Source: Acidobacteriaceae bacterium
GTDB lineage: Bacteria; Acidobacteriota; Terriglobia; Terriglobales; Acidobacteriaceae
Direction: 5' to 3'
Length of the DNA: 64,000 nucleotides
Assembly: GCA_025360645.1 (NCBI GenBank)
Contig: JANYBT010000056.1
Location: forward strand, 32,264-96,263
Positions 1 to 8,532 of the stretch are shown one piece after another. The first letter of the stretch is position 1, and each line of letters begins with the position of its first letter. The notes beneath the pieces are model-generated. The model made no database searches. It had not been told where the DNA came from and saw nothing but the letters and a program-made list of their open reading frames with translations. The translations under genes and the position numbers were made by a program.

Positions 1-608
1 CGCTAAAACAACTGGCTCACATTTTTTCGGAACCTCAAAATAATGAGCCCGCGCTCATTCGGGACCTGGTGGGTTATGCGCAGCGCGCCCGCCGAGTGGG
101 GATCGTCGCCCTGGACGATGAACTGGACAGGATTACCGACCCCTTTCTTAAGAAATCTCTGATGCTCGCCGTGGACGGCACCGAACCCCAGGAGCTGCGC
201 GAGATGATGGAACTCGAACTGGACAAGCAGGCGGAGCATGAAGAAAAGACTCCCCAGGTATTTGAGTCCGCGGGCGGTTTTTCGCCGACCATCGGCATCA
301 TCGGCGCCGTGCTGGGGCTAATCCAAGTCATGCAGCACTTGGACAAGATTGACGAAGTGGGACGGGGCATCGCGGTGGCGTTTGTGGCCACGATTTACGG
401 GGTGGGGGCCGCCAACCTGTTTTTCCTACCGGCGGCGGGCAAGTTGCGGTTTCGCATCCGGCAACAACAGCTCACGCACGAGATGATGATTGAGGGCGTG
501 GTCTGCATTCTGGAAGGGATGAACCCGAGGGTGCTGGAATCGAAGTTGCTTGGGTTCCTGGCGGAGCCAAGCACCCAAGCCGCCCCTGCGGCGGAGGCGG
601 AACCGTGA
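1..608 (+). CDS. motA: Flagellar motor stator protein MotA, 5' end missing
   Basis: MotA is the inner-membrane stator subunit that, with MotB, couples ion flow to flagellar rotation. The frame is open from base 3 (first codon CTA) with no stop, so the start lies outside the window; a GTG at 69 is internal and should not be used. The visible 201 residues carry the cytoplasmic loop with the acidic stretch, then the conserved segment around GGFSPTIGIIGAVLGL and a second membrane span near AVAFVATIYGVGAANLFFLP, which correspond to MotA helices 3 and 4. The stop overlaps the motB GTG by four bases (GTGA), typical of translational coupling. The Ala/Pro-rich tail is dispensable-looking. Confidence 0.93.
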   Translation, partial: LKQLAHIFSEPQNNEPALIRDLVGYAQRARRVGIVALDDELDRITDPFLKKSLMLAVDGTEPQELREMMELELDKQAEHEEKTPQVFESAGGFSPTIGIIGAVLGLIQVMQHLDKIDEVGRGIAVAFVATIYGVGAANLFFLPAAGKLRFRIRQQQLTHEMMIEGVVCILEGMNPRVLESKLLGFLAEPSTQAAPAAEAEP

Positions 609-1402
609 AGCAGAGAAGGCGACGATCTCCGGTCACGAATCATGACCGCTGGCTGGTTTCTTATGCCGATTTCATCACCTTGCTCTTTGCCTTCTTCGTG
701 GTCCTGTACTCCTCGGCCCAAGTGGACCATCGCAGGGTAGGCAAATTGGCGGTGGCGATTCAGCAGGCTTTTCAAGATCTCGGAGTATTTCCAACCGGCA
801 AGGGCAGGGTTCTCGCCCACGATATGCCGCCTCCGCCGGAAGAGTTACGGGAGGAGGTCCGGAACACGGTGTACGACTTGATGAAGACGACGCCCATGGT
901 GCCGGCCGGCAAAGACCAGCCGGACCTAAGCGAATTGCAACAGGAGCTCGAACAGACTCTGGCGCAACAAATCGAGCACGATCAGGTGAACTTGCGTCCC
1001 CAGGTGGACGGGCTAGCGATCAGCCTGCGGGAACTGGGTTTTTTCGACAGCGGCTCGGCGCAGATTCAACCGAGCGCCGAGGCCGCGCTCGACAAGATTG
1101 CGACACTGCTGGCGCGCCGGAATTATCGGGTCCGAATCGAAGGGCATACCGATAACCGGCCGATCCGCAGTTCGCAGTTTCATTCCAACTGGGAACTTTC
1201 CACTGCCCGGGCTACGGAAATCGTGCGCCTGTTCATTGTGAGCTATGGCTTCGCTCCCGACCGGCTGTGCGCGGGAGGATATGCGGAATACCATCCGGTG
1301 GCTTCCAACGATACCGCAGAGGGGCAGGCCCAAAACCGCCGGGTGGACATCGTCGTGCTCGGCAGGGCCAGCCCCAAAGTCATGCCTCCTCCCGCGCCTT
1401 AA
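605..1402 (+). CDS. motB: Flagellar motor stator protein MotB
   Basis: MotB anchors the stator to peptidoglycan. The 265-residue product begins with a basic cytoplasmic stretch, then one membrane helix (about residues 18-40) that contains the expected proton-binding Asp in the motif SYADFITLLFAFF. The C-terminal half is an OmpA-like peptidoglycan-binding domain (about 135-255) with the hallmark GHTDNRP and an NRRVDI motif near the end. GTG start overlaps the motA stop, so the pair is cotranscribed. The order motA-motB followed by cheR and HDOD genes indicates a motility and chemotaxis neighbourhood whose upstream part is outside the window. Confidence 0.95.
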   Translation: MKQRRRRSPVTNHDRWLVSYADFITLLFAFFVVLYSSAQVDHRRVGKLAVAIQQAFQDLGVFPTGKGRVLAHDMPPPPEELREEVRNTVYDLMKTTPMVPAGKDQPDLSELQQELEQTLAQQIEHDQVNLRPQVDGLAISLRELGFFDSGSAQIQPSAEAALDKIATLLARRNYRVRIEGHTDNRPIRSSQFHSNWELSTARATEIVRLFIVSYGFAPDRLCAGGYAEYHPVASNDTAEGQAQNRRVDIVVLGRASPKVMPPPAP

Positions 1403-1458
1403 ATCCCTCCTGGCTACAGTTGCTGCCAGCCCCGCCGATGAACCGAGAGGAGTTGCTT

Positions 1459-2358
1459 ATGAGCGCTGGCGTGATGACCGCGGCCGCCGGACCCGAACGA
1501 GCCCGGGCGTTGGACCCACAGCTGTTTCGGATTCGCGACTCGATCTACCAAACCACTGGCATGTTCCAGCCGGACCACACGCTGCGCCTGCTCGAGGAGC
1601 GGGTTATGCGCCGCATGCAGGCGATCCAGGTCAGGACCCTCCGCGAGTACCGCGAACAACTCAGCGGAAGCCCGACCGCTCCAGCAGAGGTGGCAAAACT
1701 GCTGCAGGAGATCAGGGATGGGAGCCAGGGCTTCTTTCGCCACCCCGAGCAACTGCAGGCCCTGCGCAAGATCGTGTTGCCTCGCCTGGTGTTGGACCCC
1801 TCCCGCAAGGAACCGCGAACCCTCCGCATCTGGAGTGCAGGATGTTCGACCGGGGAAGATGCCTACACGCTGGCCATGGTCTTGATGGAGGAAAGCGCAG
1901 ACCGGCTGAAGGAATTTCGTTGCGAGGTTCTGGCGACCGATGCCGACGAAGCGGTATTGGAGCGCGCCAGAGCCGGCATCTATGACGATCCCAGCGCCAG
2001 CCAGCTGACGCCCCATTTGCGGGAGAAATACTTCACCCCACTGGAAGACAGGTGGCAAGTGACCAGCCCGGTGAAAGCGCAGATCAAGTTTTCCCAATTT
2101 CACCTGCTACGGGACAGCCCGACCGAGCAGATGAAGGGCATCGACGTGATCTTCTGCAAGGATGTCCTGATTTACTTGGATGGGCTGGACAAGCGCCGCA
2201 TTCTGCATCATTTTTCCCGGAGTCTCCTGCCCCACGGCTACATTTTTCTGGGCTCGGGCGAGTCGCTGCACGGAATCCAGGAGGAATTCCACCTGGTCCA
2301 TCTGCCGTCCACGATTGCATATGTGCGACCCAATTCCACTCTCGAGGCGGGGAACTGA
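1459..2358 (+). CDS. cheR: CheR-type chemoreceptor glutamate methyltransferase
   Basis: CheR transfers methyl groups from S-adenosylmethionine to receptor glutamates during adaptation. The protein shows the small N-terminal helical domain (to about residue 85) and a SAM-binding methyltransferase domain: RIWSAGCSTGEDAYTLAM is the glycine-rich loop, EVLATDADEAVLERAR the second strand with its acidic ribose ligand, and CKDVLIYLD the post-motif usually seen as CRNVLIYF. I chose ATG 1459 because GAGAGGAG lies six bases before it; an in-frame ATG at 1438 sits over that ribosome site. Gap to motB is 56 bases and only two bases separate it from the next gene, so this is an operon. Confidence 0.92.
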   Translation: MSAGVMTAAAGPERARALDPQLFRIRDSIYQTTGMFQPDHTLRLLEERVMRRMQAIQVRTLREYREQLSGSPTAPAEVAKLLQEIRDGSQGFFRHPEQLQALRKIVLPRLVLDPSRKEPRTLRIWSAGCSTGEDAYTLAMVLMEESADRLKEFRCEVLATDADEAVLERARAGIYDDPSASQLTPHLREKYFTPLEDRWQVTSPVKAQIKFSQFHLLRDSPTEQMKGIDVIFCKDVLIYLDGLDKRRILHHFSRSLLPHGYIFLGSGESLHGIQEEFHLVHLPSTIAYVRPNSTLEAGN

Positions 2359-2360
2359 CT

Positions 2361-3263
2361 ATGCTGCTCACGCCTTCGCAAACCAAAGAGTCCTTGCTGC
2401 GCAAGCTGCGCGGGGTGAACCAGGTACCGGACCTGCCCATCGTGCTCGCGCCGCTGCTGAACTATCTGCAACAGCCGGTAGACAGCATGCAGGTGGCGGA
2501 GGTGGTGCGGCTGATTTCGCGGGACAAGGCGCTCACCGCACAGTGTCTGCATCTGGCCAACTCGCCACTGTTCGGGCGCTGGCAGCCAGTGGACACAGTG
2601 CACGGTGCAGTGGTCGCGCTGGGCCTGCGACGGATGCGAGAAATCGCCACCTCGTGCTGCCTGCTGAACCTGACTCCTCGCGCCTCCAAGCTGGATCCGG
2701 TGGTGTTCTGGGAACACGCGTTGGGATGCGCCCTCGCCTCACGCCACTTGGCGCGGGCCGTCGGGTTTGCCGATCCGGAAAAAGCTTATTTGGCCGGCCT
2801 GTTGCATGACTTCGGCATCCTCATGCATCTGTGGTTGGCGCCGCGTGAATTTCAAGAGGCATGGGAGAAAGCGAGGGCGGCGCACATCCCTCTGCAAGAC
2901 GCAGAGGAGGAAGTTCTGGGGGTGGGCCACTCCGAGACGGGGCGAATGTTGGCCGAGCGGTGGAGGTTTGGCGACCCACTGGTCGCGGCCATCGGGGGCC
3001 ACCACGACGTCGCGAAAGTTACGGCCCACCGCTCCCTGGTGGCGATCGTTGCCTTGAGCGATGTACTTTGCCGTATGGGTGGGCTCAACCACGGATACAG
3101 CGAAGAGCGCCAGGTGGACATGGTGGAGGAACCGGCGTTTGCGGTGCTATCCGAGGAATTTCCTGCAATTCACACCTTGGACTGGGAGCGGCTGACATTT
3201 GAGCTGGACACTTTTGTAGTGGAAGTCCACCAACTGGTGAACGTGGTGTCTTGTCCGAAGTAG
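2361..3263 (+). CDS. HDOD domain signalling protein
   Basis: HDOD domains are catalytically degenerate relatives of HD phosphohydrolases that occur in bacterial signalling and motility control. The 300-residue protein consists almost entirely of one HDOD domain: the N-terminal helices with VPDLPIVLAPLL, the region ISRDKALTAQCLHLANSPLF, and the HD-like core LAGLLHDFGILMHLW followed by HHDVAK. Unlike many HDOD proteins it has no receiver or EAL partner domain in the same chain, but a free-standing receiver is encoded convergently only eight bases downstream. ATG 2361 follows the cheR stop directly with GGCGGGGA upstream. The output of this protein cannot be told from sequence. Confidence 0.88.
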   Translation: MLLTPSQTKESLLRKLRGVNQVPDLPIVLAPLLNYLQQPVDSMQVAEVVRLISRDKALTAQCLHLANSPLFGRWQPVDTVHGAVVALGLRRMREIATSCCLLNLTPRASKLDPVVFWEHALGCALASRHLARAVGFADPEKAYLAGLLHDFGILMHLWLAPREFQEAWEKARAAHIPLQDAEEEVLGVGHSETGRMLAERWRFGDPLVAAIGGHHDVAKVTAHRSLVAIVALSDVLCRMGGLNHGYSEERQVDMVEEPAFAVLSEEFPAIHTLDWERLTFELDTFVVEVHQLVNVVSCPK

Positions 3264-3271
3264 GGCACTGC

Positions 3272-3655
3272 TCAAGACGGCGATTGTCCCGCAGCGGCAC
3301 TTCGAGCCCGGGAAGCGAGCATTTCCCGGACCTTGGCGATGAGGGAGCGGGTGGAAAACGGCTTGGGAAGATAGGCAATGCCGGGGATGCGCTGATCGTC
3401 ATAACCGGAAGTCAACAGCACCGCTATCTCAGGCCGGAGAGCGCGCACTGCCGAAGCCAACTGGTGGCCACTCTCGCCCGGCATCACAAGATCACTGACC
3501 AGAAGATCCACGCCGCCCGAATTCTCTTGAAACAGCTTCATTGCCTCGCGAGCGTTTTCAGCCGGCAAGACCGAGAACCCCTGGGAGCGCAACACTTCGC
3601 ATTCCACTTCCCGGACAAACGCTTCGTCTTCCACGAGCAGTATGGTTGTTGCCAT
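3272..3655 (-). CDS. Single-domain response regulator (CheY-like receiver)
   Basis: The 127-residue product is a lone phosphoacceptor receiver. It has the acidic pair in LLVEDE near residue 9, the phosphoacceptor Asp in LLVSDLVMPGESG (about residue 54), the Thr/Ser switch in LLTSGYDD and the conserved Lys in YLPKPF. No output domain follows, so it probably works by protein-protein contact, as CheY does. The start at 3655 is supported by AGGAGGG five bases upstream; the frame is open for another 64 codons upstream but lacks receiver homology. It converges on the HDOD gene with an eight-base gap. The PGESGHQL and Lys-Pro-Phe pattern resembles receivers of hybrid histidine kinases more than flagellar CheY. 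Confidence 0.9.
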   Translation of the reverse strand: MATTILLVEDEAFVREVECEVLRSQGFSVLPAENAREAMKLFQENSGGVDLLVSDLVMPGESGHQLASAVRALRPEIAVLLTSGYDDQRIPGIAYLPKPFSTRSLIAKVREMLASRARSAAAGQSPS

Positions 3656-3936
3656 GACGACCCTCCTGGGACCGTTGATCGCTCGGCTACACCTTAGGTC
3701 GTGCAGTTCGGGGGCCATCAAAAACATGGTTGCGCCGACTCTCGGAACACCGAGCGGTGGAATCGCTGCGCAAACAGTTATTGACGGCAACTCCGTGATT
3801 GGCAGGGCCTTAGAGCAAAGTGGCGCGGAGATTGGCAGGACTCTCAAGTCAGGAAGCGGGGATAACGAAAGCGGCGAGTCGCGCTGCGTTTCAAATCGGG
3901 AATGCCATTTTGGGAATTAGCGAATCAGACGGGAAA

Positions 3937-6537
3937 CTACTTCAGTCTGGACAGGATGGTCTGGTTGGGATCCAAAACGATTTTCTGCACACCCGCAGGC
4001 GCGCTGAAGCGAAAGGTTGTTTCCGGCCCATCGGCGAAGACTTGTCCCAGCAACACCAAATTCTTGGCCGTGGTGACGCCATAAACCGGAATCAATGTGA
4101 CCATATCTTTCGGAGCTTCTTCTTGCAGGATGGTGCCGGTCGCGGTCAGTGTCGAATCTTTGGGGAGGATACGGACACCTTGTAGTTTGTAGTGCGGTAT
4201 GGCGGTGCCGCGGACCCAGCTTTCCGAGAACCAGTCCAGTGACTTACGGTTCTCATACCACAGCGAGCGCGGCAGAGCGTCCTGAAAAGCGTGCACAACG
4301 TCTGGAGTGGTGATGATCTTGCCCTCAAAGTCATCGCGCAGTTTGCGGAGCACGCTGAGGAACAGCTCGGCATCGGCGTCGCCGGGGGAGCGCAGCTTGC
4401 CGCGTGTGGCTTGGGTGTCGCGGAGCATGCAGCGCAACATGTGGAGGAGCCAGGTTCCCCGACCATAAGTAATCGCGTCGTAGCCGGACGGGAAATGAGA
4501 GGAAGAGAGGCGTTGTCCCAAAGTCACGGGCCCCGCGGTCATGACCTCTTCGTTCTCTTTGTTCTTACCCAGAAGATCTTCGCGGTATTTTTCAAGGACG
4601 GCGCGAAAGGCCTGCGGATCGCGTTTTTCTAAAAGCAGGAGCGAAGAGTAGTTGGCCAACGCCTCGACCAGCCACTGGTCGTGATAGCTGTCCCAGGTCA
4701 CCAGGTCGCCCCACCACTGGTGAGCAGTTTCATGGGCCAAAACCTGGGCGCTCAGAATGGAGTCGACCGAGGAGAGGCGGGCGTCAGTCCTCTCCCGGGA
4801 GTCGAGGAAGCCATAGCTGGAGAGAAAAACCAAACTGGGCCAACCCTGACTCAATTCTCCCGGCATCTGGGTCAGAGAAAGCGAACGGTAGGGGTAGCTG
4901 CCGAACCACTGGGAGAAAACTCCAACGGCACGGGCAGCGTCGTCGGCCACTCGCTGGCCATGTTGAGCTGGCGAGGGCGGCGCCGTGGGCACGGATACAC
5001 TCTCACTTCGTCTGCCGCCTTCCGGACCCGTCGGCTTGGGCAACTCGATGGCTGTGGCGGAGGACGACGCGGGAAAACTTCTCTCCACGCCGCGTGTGGC
5101 GTAGCTCCGCACCTGCACAGTGCCAGCGAGAGCGTCGGCTCGAACGTATTTTCCAAGATTGAAGCCGGCCACCGGGATGGGCCGGTCGGAAACCCAGTGC
5201 GACACGGAATCGCCGGGAGCGGCGAGATCGGTTGCTGTCTCCGGCGCGGTGGACACCGGAGTCTGGGTTCCGGTGGCGAGCAGCGTCCAAGCGGGCGGAT
5301 AGTGGAACTCGAGATCGAAGGAGGCCAGGGAAAATCCTCGATTCGGGTACCAGGTGCCACGAGCTCCCACATAGAACAGACCCGAACCGGCATCGGAGAG
5401 GACGTCACCAGAATATTTGAATCGTAATTCGACGGTCTGGCCGGCTTGCAGAGGCGAGGGAAAGACGACGGCCACCAGGTCATTGCCGCGCCGGTTCAGT
5501 TGCGTACCCTCGAGGGATGGATTCTGGATGAACTCAAGGGCATGACCGTCCGCCTGCAGGCTGTGAATCTTCAACGCGCGGGAAAGCTCGAAGAGAAACG
5601 CTTTGTGGCCGCCTCGGTTCACATGCAGTTGCACTCGGGCATCAGCGGTCAATTCGGAGGGAGGACGCACGCGGGCTCGAATCTTGTAGTTCGTAATGGT
5701 CAGATCTTCGCGTCGGGAATAGGTTTTGGACCCGGACGAGAAGGAAGTCCAGACATCGAAGAAAACTGCTCCATCTTTGGTATCCGCTTTGCCTGCGGAG
5801 AGTTGCTCGACAGCGTTGGAGTCGAAGTACACCTCGAAGCTGCCTAGTTTCCGCCCCTGAATCCGAGCGTGTAGAAATCCGTCGTTCTCCGACTGCGTCT
5901 CGACGGCGGGACGAGGACCAGTGCTGCAAGGAAGATAGCGGCTGAAATTGAGCACGAGACGCAGGGCATCGAGGCTTGCTAAAGAGCGCGCCGAGGGATC
6001 CCACTGATTCACAAACAGGTCTGCGTTTTGCGGCAAGGGACTGAGTGCGGGTTGCAGTTGAGAGAGCGTGTCATCGTCGAAACGGAGGTAGCTGGTAACA
6101 AAATGCTCCTCCAGAATAGCCCCGCCCGTAAATAGCGCCAGTGAGTTGCGCTCGACCGAGTCCGGGGGACGGAGGAGAATCTCGCCATCTCCCTCGAAAA
6201 AAGCGCCGGTGACGCGACCGCAGACGTCGTGGGTGAAAGCCAGGGTGCCATCCTCGAAGTCGAGGGTGAGGTTGGGGCGAATGATCTCGCCATCGCGGAT
6301 GCGGTAGACGCGTGCAGGATCAAGGCCGACACTCTCCAGCTGGGCGTAGAGAGCGACCGCAGTGGCCGGAGGCGCTGGCGGCAAGGTAGCGGGGGCCTCT
6401 GCGCCAAAGCAGCAAAGAGACAGGAACCCGCGCCCCGCCAGCACGAACCCATGGCAAAACAGAGTGCGGAAGAAATCGAGCAGGCGACTGCTCACAGCGC
6501 TGCGTAACCGATGGGTCGCCATATTATGCATCGCCAT
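3937..6537 (-). CDS. Secreted M1-family zinc aminopeptidase-like protein
   Basis: Zinc metallopeptidase of gluzincin family M1. At about residue 600 it has HETAHQWWGD, and the third zinc ligand Glu follows at the correct distance in WLVEALANYSS. The exopeptidase motif GAMEN, normally upstream, is not visible; the equivalent region reads MPGELSQGWPSLVF, so true aminopeptidase activity is uncertain. A hydrophobic N-terminal segment (about 20-47) suggests export. The N-terminal 450 residues form the usual beta-rich domain, and the C terminus another beta domain. It starts one base after the stop of the upstream M49-like peptidase gene, so the two are cotranscribed. Length of 866 residues fits the family. 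Confidence 0.85.
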   Translation of the reverse strand: MAMHNMATHRLRSAVSSRLLDFFRTLFCHGFVLAGRGFLSLCCFGAEAPATLPPAPPATAVALYAQLESVGLDPARVYRIRDGEIIRPNLTLDFEDGTLAFTHDVCGRVTGAFFEGDGEILLRPPDSVERNSLALFTGGAILEEHFVTSYLRFDDDTLSQLQPALSPLPQNADLFVNQWDPSARSLASLDALRLVLNFSRYLPCSTGPRPAVETQSENDGFLHARIQGRKLGSFEVYFDSNAVEQLSAGKADTKDGAVFFDVWTSFSSGSKTYSRREDLTITNYKIRARVRPPSELTADARVQLHVNRGGHKAFLFELSRALKIHSLQADGHALEFIQNPSLEGTQLNRRGNDLVAVVFPSPLQAGQTVELRFKYSGDVLSDAGSGLFYVGARGTWYPNRGFSLASFDLEFHYPPAWTLLATGTQTPVSTAPETATDLAAPGDSVSHWVSDRPIPVAGFNLGKYVRADALAGTVQVRSYATRGVERSFPASSSATAIELPKPTGPEGGRRSESVSVPTAPPSPAQHGQRVADDAARAVGVFSQWFGSYPYRSLSLTQMPGELSQGWPSLVFLSSYGFLDSRERTDARLSSVDSILSAQVLAHETAHQWWGDLVTWDSYHDQWLVEALANYSSLLLLEKRDPQAFRAVLEKYREDLLGKNKENEEVMTAGPVTLGQRLSSSHFPSGYDAITYGRGTWLLHMLRCMLRDTQATRGKLRSPGDADAELFLSVLRKLRDDFEGKIITTPDVVHAFQDALPRSLWYENRKSLDWFSESWVRGTAIPHYKLQGVRILPKDSTLTATGTILQEEAPKDMVTLIPVYGVTTAKNLVLLGQVFADGPETTFRFSAPAGVQKIVLDPNQTILSRLK

Positions 6538-6538
6538 A

Positions 6539-8320
6539 TCAATGGCTGGTCTTGGCCGCGGACAACAGTTGGTTCGCGGTCACGAAGTCTGGCTCGATGT
6601 CGGTGGGCAGATCCTTGAGCCGTTCCAAAGATTTGGCCAGCGCGGGACGGATCACTCCCATTTCATCGAGCAACTTCCTGGCTCCGGCGTAGTCGCCTTC
6701 CGCTTCCAAGGTCAGGAGGACGTGGTCCAAATCGCGCACCGTCTTCTTCATCTTGGGAATGTCGACGGAGAAGGTGCCGTCAGGATGAGGAATAAACGCG
6801 CCATGGTCGAGGTAGTAGTTGAATTGCACCGCCATGCCCTTGCCATGAGCATCGTTGAGGCCGAAACGCAAAGTGCGGAACGAGGACGCCAAATAAGTGA
6901 CGTAGAGTTGGCGCTGCGCGGCCTCGTCAGACGCCAGGGTCTTGCCGAGGTTCCACTCTTTGGCGTGGTCCATCAGGAGTTGCAGGGCAAACAGGCCAGT
7001 CACGTCCGCCTTGGCTTCTTCGATGGCGCTGAACAGCTCTTTCATTTCCTCGCGAACAGTTGTATCCCGGCCATTTACCTTGATCTGGTGTGGACCCAAG
7101 CCGTGCATGAGTTCATGGGCCAGGATGTGAGTGAAGAAGGGCTCAAAGCTGACGTCCGCCATCGCGCTCTCTGACAACATACGCCGGGCGATGGGGACAA
7201 GCGCACTACGGAACTTGGCTTCCTGGACATTTTTCAGCAGGACGCGTTTGCTCCCCTTTTGCGCTACCACGCGATCATCGTTGGGCAGATTGTAGGCTGC
7301 GGTCTGCACCCCATGGGCCCCGTCTCCGGCGCCCAGGATTTGATCCACCACCCGGATGGGCGCCGCCGCACCCAGTCTTGGATTGCGATAGCTGGGATCC
7401 ATGGGGAGGTTATTTTCGATTTCCTGCAGATGGTGAGTGAAGGCAGTCAGCTTGCTGGTTTCCTCTTCATCGCGGAGGTTGATGTAGGCCTCAAACGCGG
7501 CCTTATAGCCGAACAGTTCGTCGTTGTAGGTTTCGTAAGGGCCGATGGTGATGTCGAGTGGGGCGTCCAAATCCATCCACGCCAGGTCGCTCGCATAGTA
7601 ATCGTTGGAGAGAAATGCTTCGGCGCGCAGGGTGAGGAATTTTTTCAGCGATGCGTTATCTGTCAGCGAGGCCGCCTGTTTCAACAGGGTAGCCGCCTTG
7701 CCCAGTTCCTCCTTGTATTCCTCGCTGTAGAGGACGGTGCGCAGGGAATCGCTCAATTTTTCGGGCGGCCCGAGGAACCCTTTGGGTTTGGGCACGGGGA
7801 TCTTCCGGCGGATGACCGTGAAAAAACCCTTGGCACGCTCTTGCTGGTCCGCAGGAATCGTTGCCAGCCAGCGCTCGAAATCGTCCTTGGACATATCGTC
7901 GGGATAGAAATTCGCACCGGGAAGCTTGCGGGCTGGAACACCCGGGAGGAACGCCTTGTAATCGTCGAGGTCGGACCAAGGGCCTTTGTTGAGCCAGAAA
8001 TAGTGAAGGCGGGCTTTGCCCAACGACGAGGCATCCTGCTGCAACCGGACATAGAGCGAGGGATTGCCGGCCCAAAGCTGTTTCAGAAAAATGTCATCGA
8101 TTAGCTTGCCGGCTTCCAGAAGCTTGACCAGGGCTTGGCGGTCGCCTGGGGAGAGATGCGAAACGTCCACGCGGAGAGGTGCGCGGGCAAATCGTGCGGT
8201 CATTGCCTGCAACTCCGCAATAGCGGGCAGGCTGAAGGCCGATGATTCCTGGGCCTCAGTTGGGTAGGCGAGTAAAACGAAGATGAAGAAAAAGGAAGCC
8301 ACAACTCCAACCAATTTCAT
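6539..8320 (-). CDS. Secreted dipeptidyl-peptidase III (M49)-like zinc peptidase
   Basis: The 593-residue protein has a clear signal peptide (basic start, FFFIFVLLAYPTEAQ) and the zinc site HELMHGLGPH near residue 400, followed about 35 residues later by EEAKADV, which matches the second-site motif EExxAD of dipeptidyl-peptidase III relatives. Classical DPP III has the longer HEXXGH; this one has a plain HEXXH, as in the exported bacterial branch of the family. It is therefore likely a periplasmic peptidase releasing dipeptides. The gene precedes the M1-like gene with a one-base gap. A ribosome site GAGGGG precedes ATG 8320. Confidence 0.82.
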   Translation of the reverse strand: MKLVGVVASFFFIFVLLAYPTEAQESSAFSLPAIAELQAMTARFARAPLRVDVSHLSPGDRQALVKLLEAGKLIDDIFLKQLWAGNPSLYVRLQQDASSLGKARLHYFWLNKGPWSDLDDYKAFLPGVPARKLPGANFYPDDMSKDDFERWLATIPADQQERAKGFFTVIRRKIPVPKPKGFLGPPEKLSDSLRTVLYSEEYKEELGKAATLLKQAASLTDNASLKKFLTLRAEAFLSNDYYASDLAWMDLDAPLDITIGPYETYNDELFGYKAAFEAYINLRDEEETSKLTAFTHHLQEIENNLPMDPSYRNPRLGAAAPIRVVDQILGAGDGAHGVQTAAYNLPNDDRVVAQKGSKRVLLKNVQEAKFRSALVPIARRMLSESAMADVSFEPFFTHILAHELMHGLGPHQIKVNGRDTTVREEMKELFSAIEEAKADVTGLFALQLLMDHAKEWNLGKTLASDEAAQRQLYVTYLASSFRTLRFGLNDAHGKGMAVQFNYYLDHGAFIPHPDGTFSVDIPKMKKTVRDLDHVLLTLEAEGDYAGARKLLDEMGVIRPALAKSLERLKDLPTDIEPDFVTANQLLSAAKTSH

Positions 8321-8463
8321 TTCAACCCCTCGGGAACCAGCTCAATGCTAGAACGAATGACTTCTTCCCATGATAATCGCCTGGCAGGTGAGTGGGATAC
8401 CCGACAATCGCTCGGCCCAGAGGGCAGTCCTGGGAGGTTCTGGCCGCATCTTAATCAGGAGAG

Positions 8464-8470
8464 TTACAAT
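8464..8470 (+). promoter_or_regulatory. TTACAAT -10-like box before the SurA/PpiC gene
   Basis: GAGTTACAATACAGG matches the TTACAAT box that precedes several genes in this window. Here it lies 62 bases before ATG 8533, so a normal leader would result. The ten bases ACAATACAGG are repeated at 8481-8490, giving a second, shifted copy of the box. No convincing -35 element is visible. Confidence 0.45.
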
Positions 8471-8532
8471 ACAGGTTCTGCCACAATACAGGCGTTCTGG
8501 GCCAGATTGAGTCTGGCGAGTCGAGAATTTCC

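Noticed and set aside
3656..3847. N-terminal extension of the receiver protein by 64 codons
   Set aside because: The extension has no receiver homology, and AGGAGGG lies just before ATG 3655.
6362..7174. Long open frame on the plus strand opposite the two peptidase genes
   Set aside because: It is antisense to strongly supported coding sequence with clear motifs and reflects the codon bias of GC-rich genes. The same holds for many other long opposite-strand frames, such as 14944-16215, 32415-33395, 34966-36246, 46800-48185 and 52059-53141.
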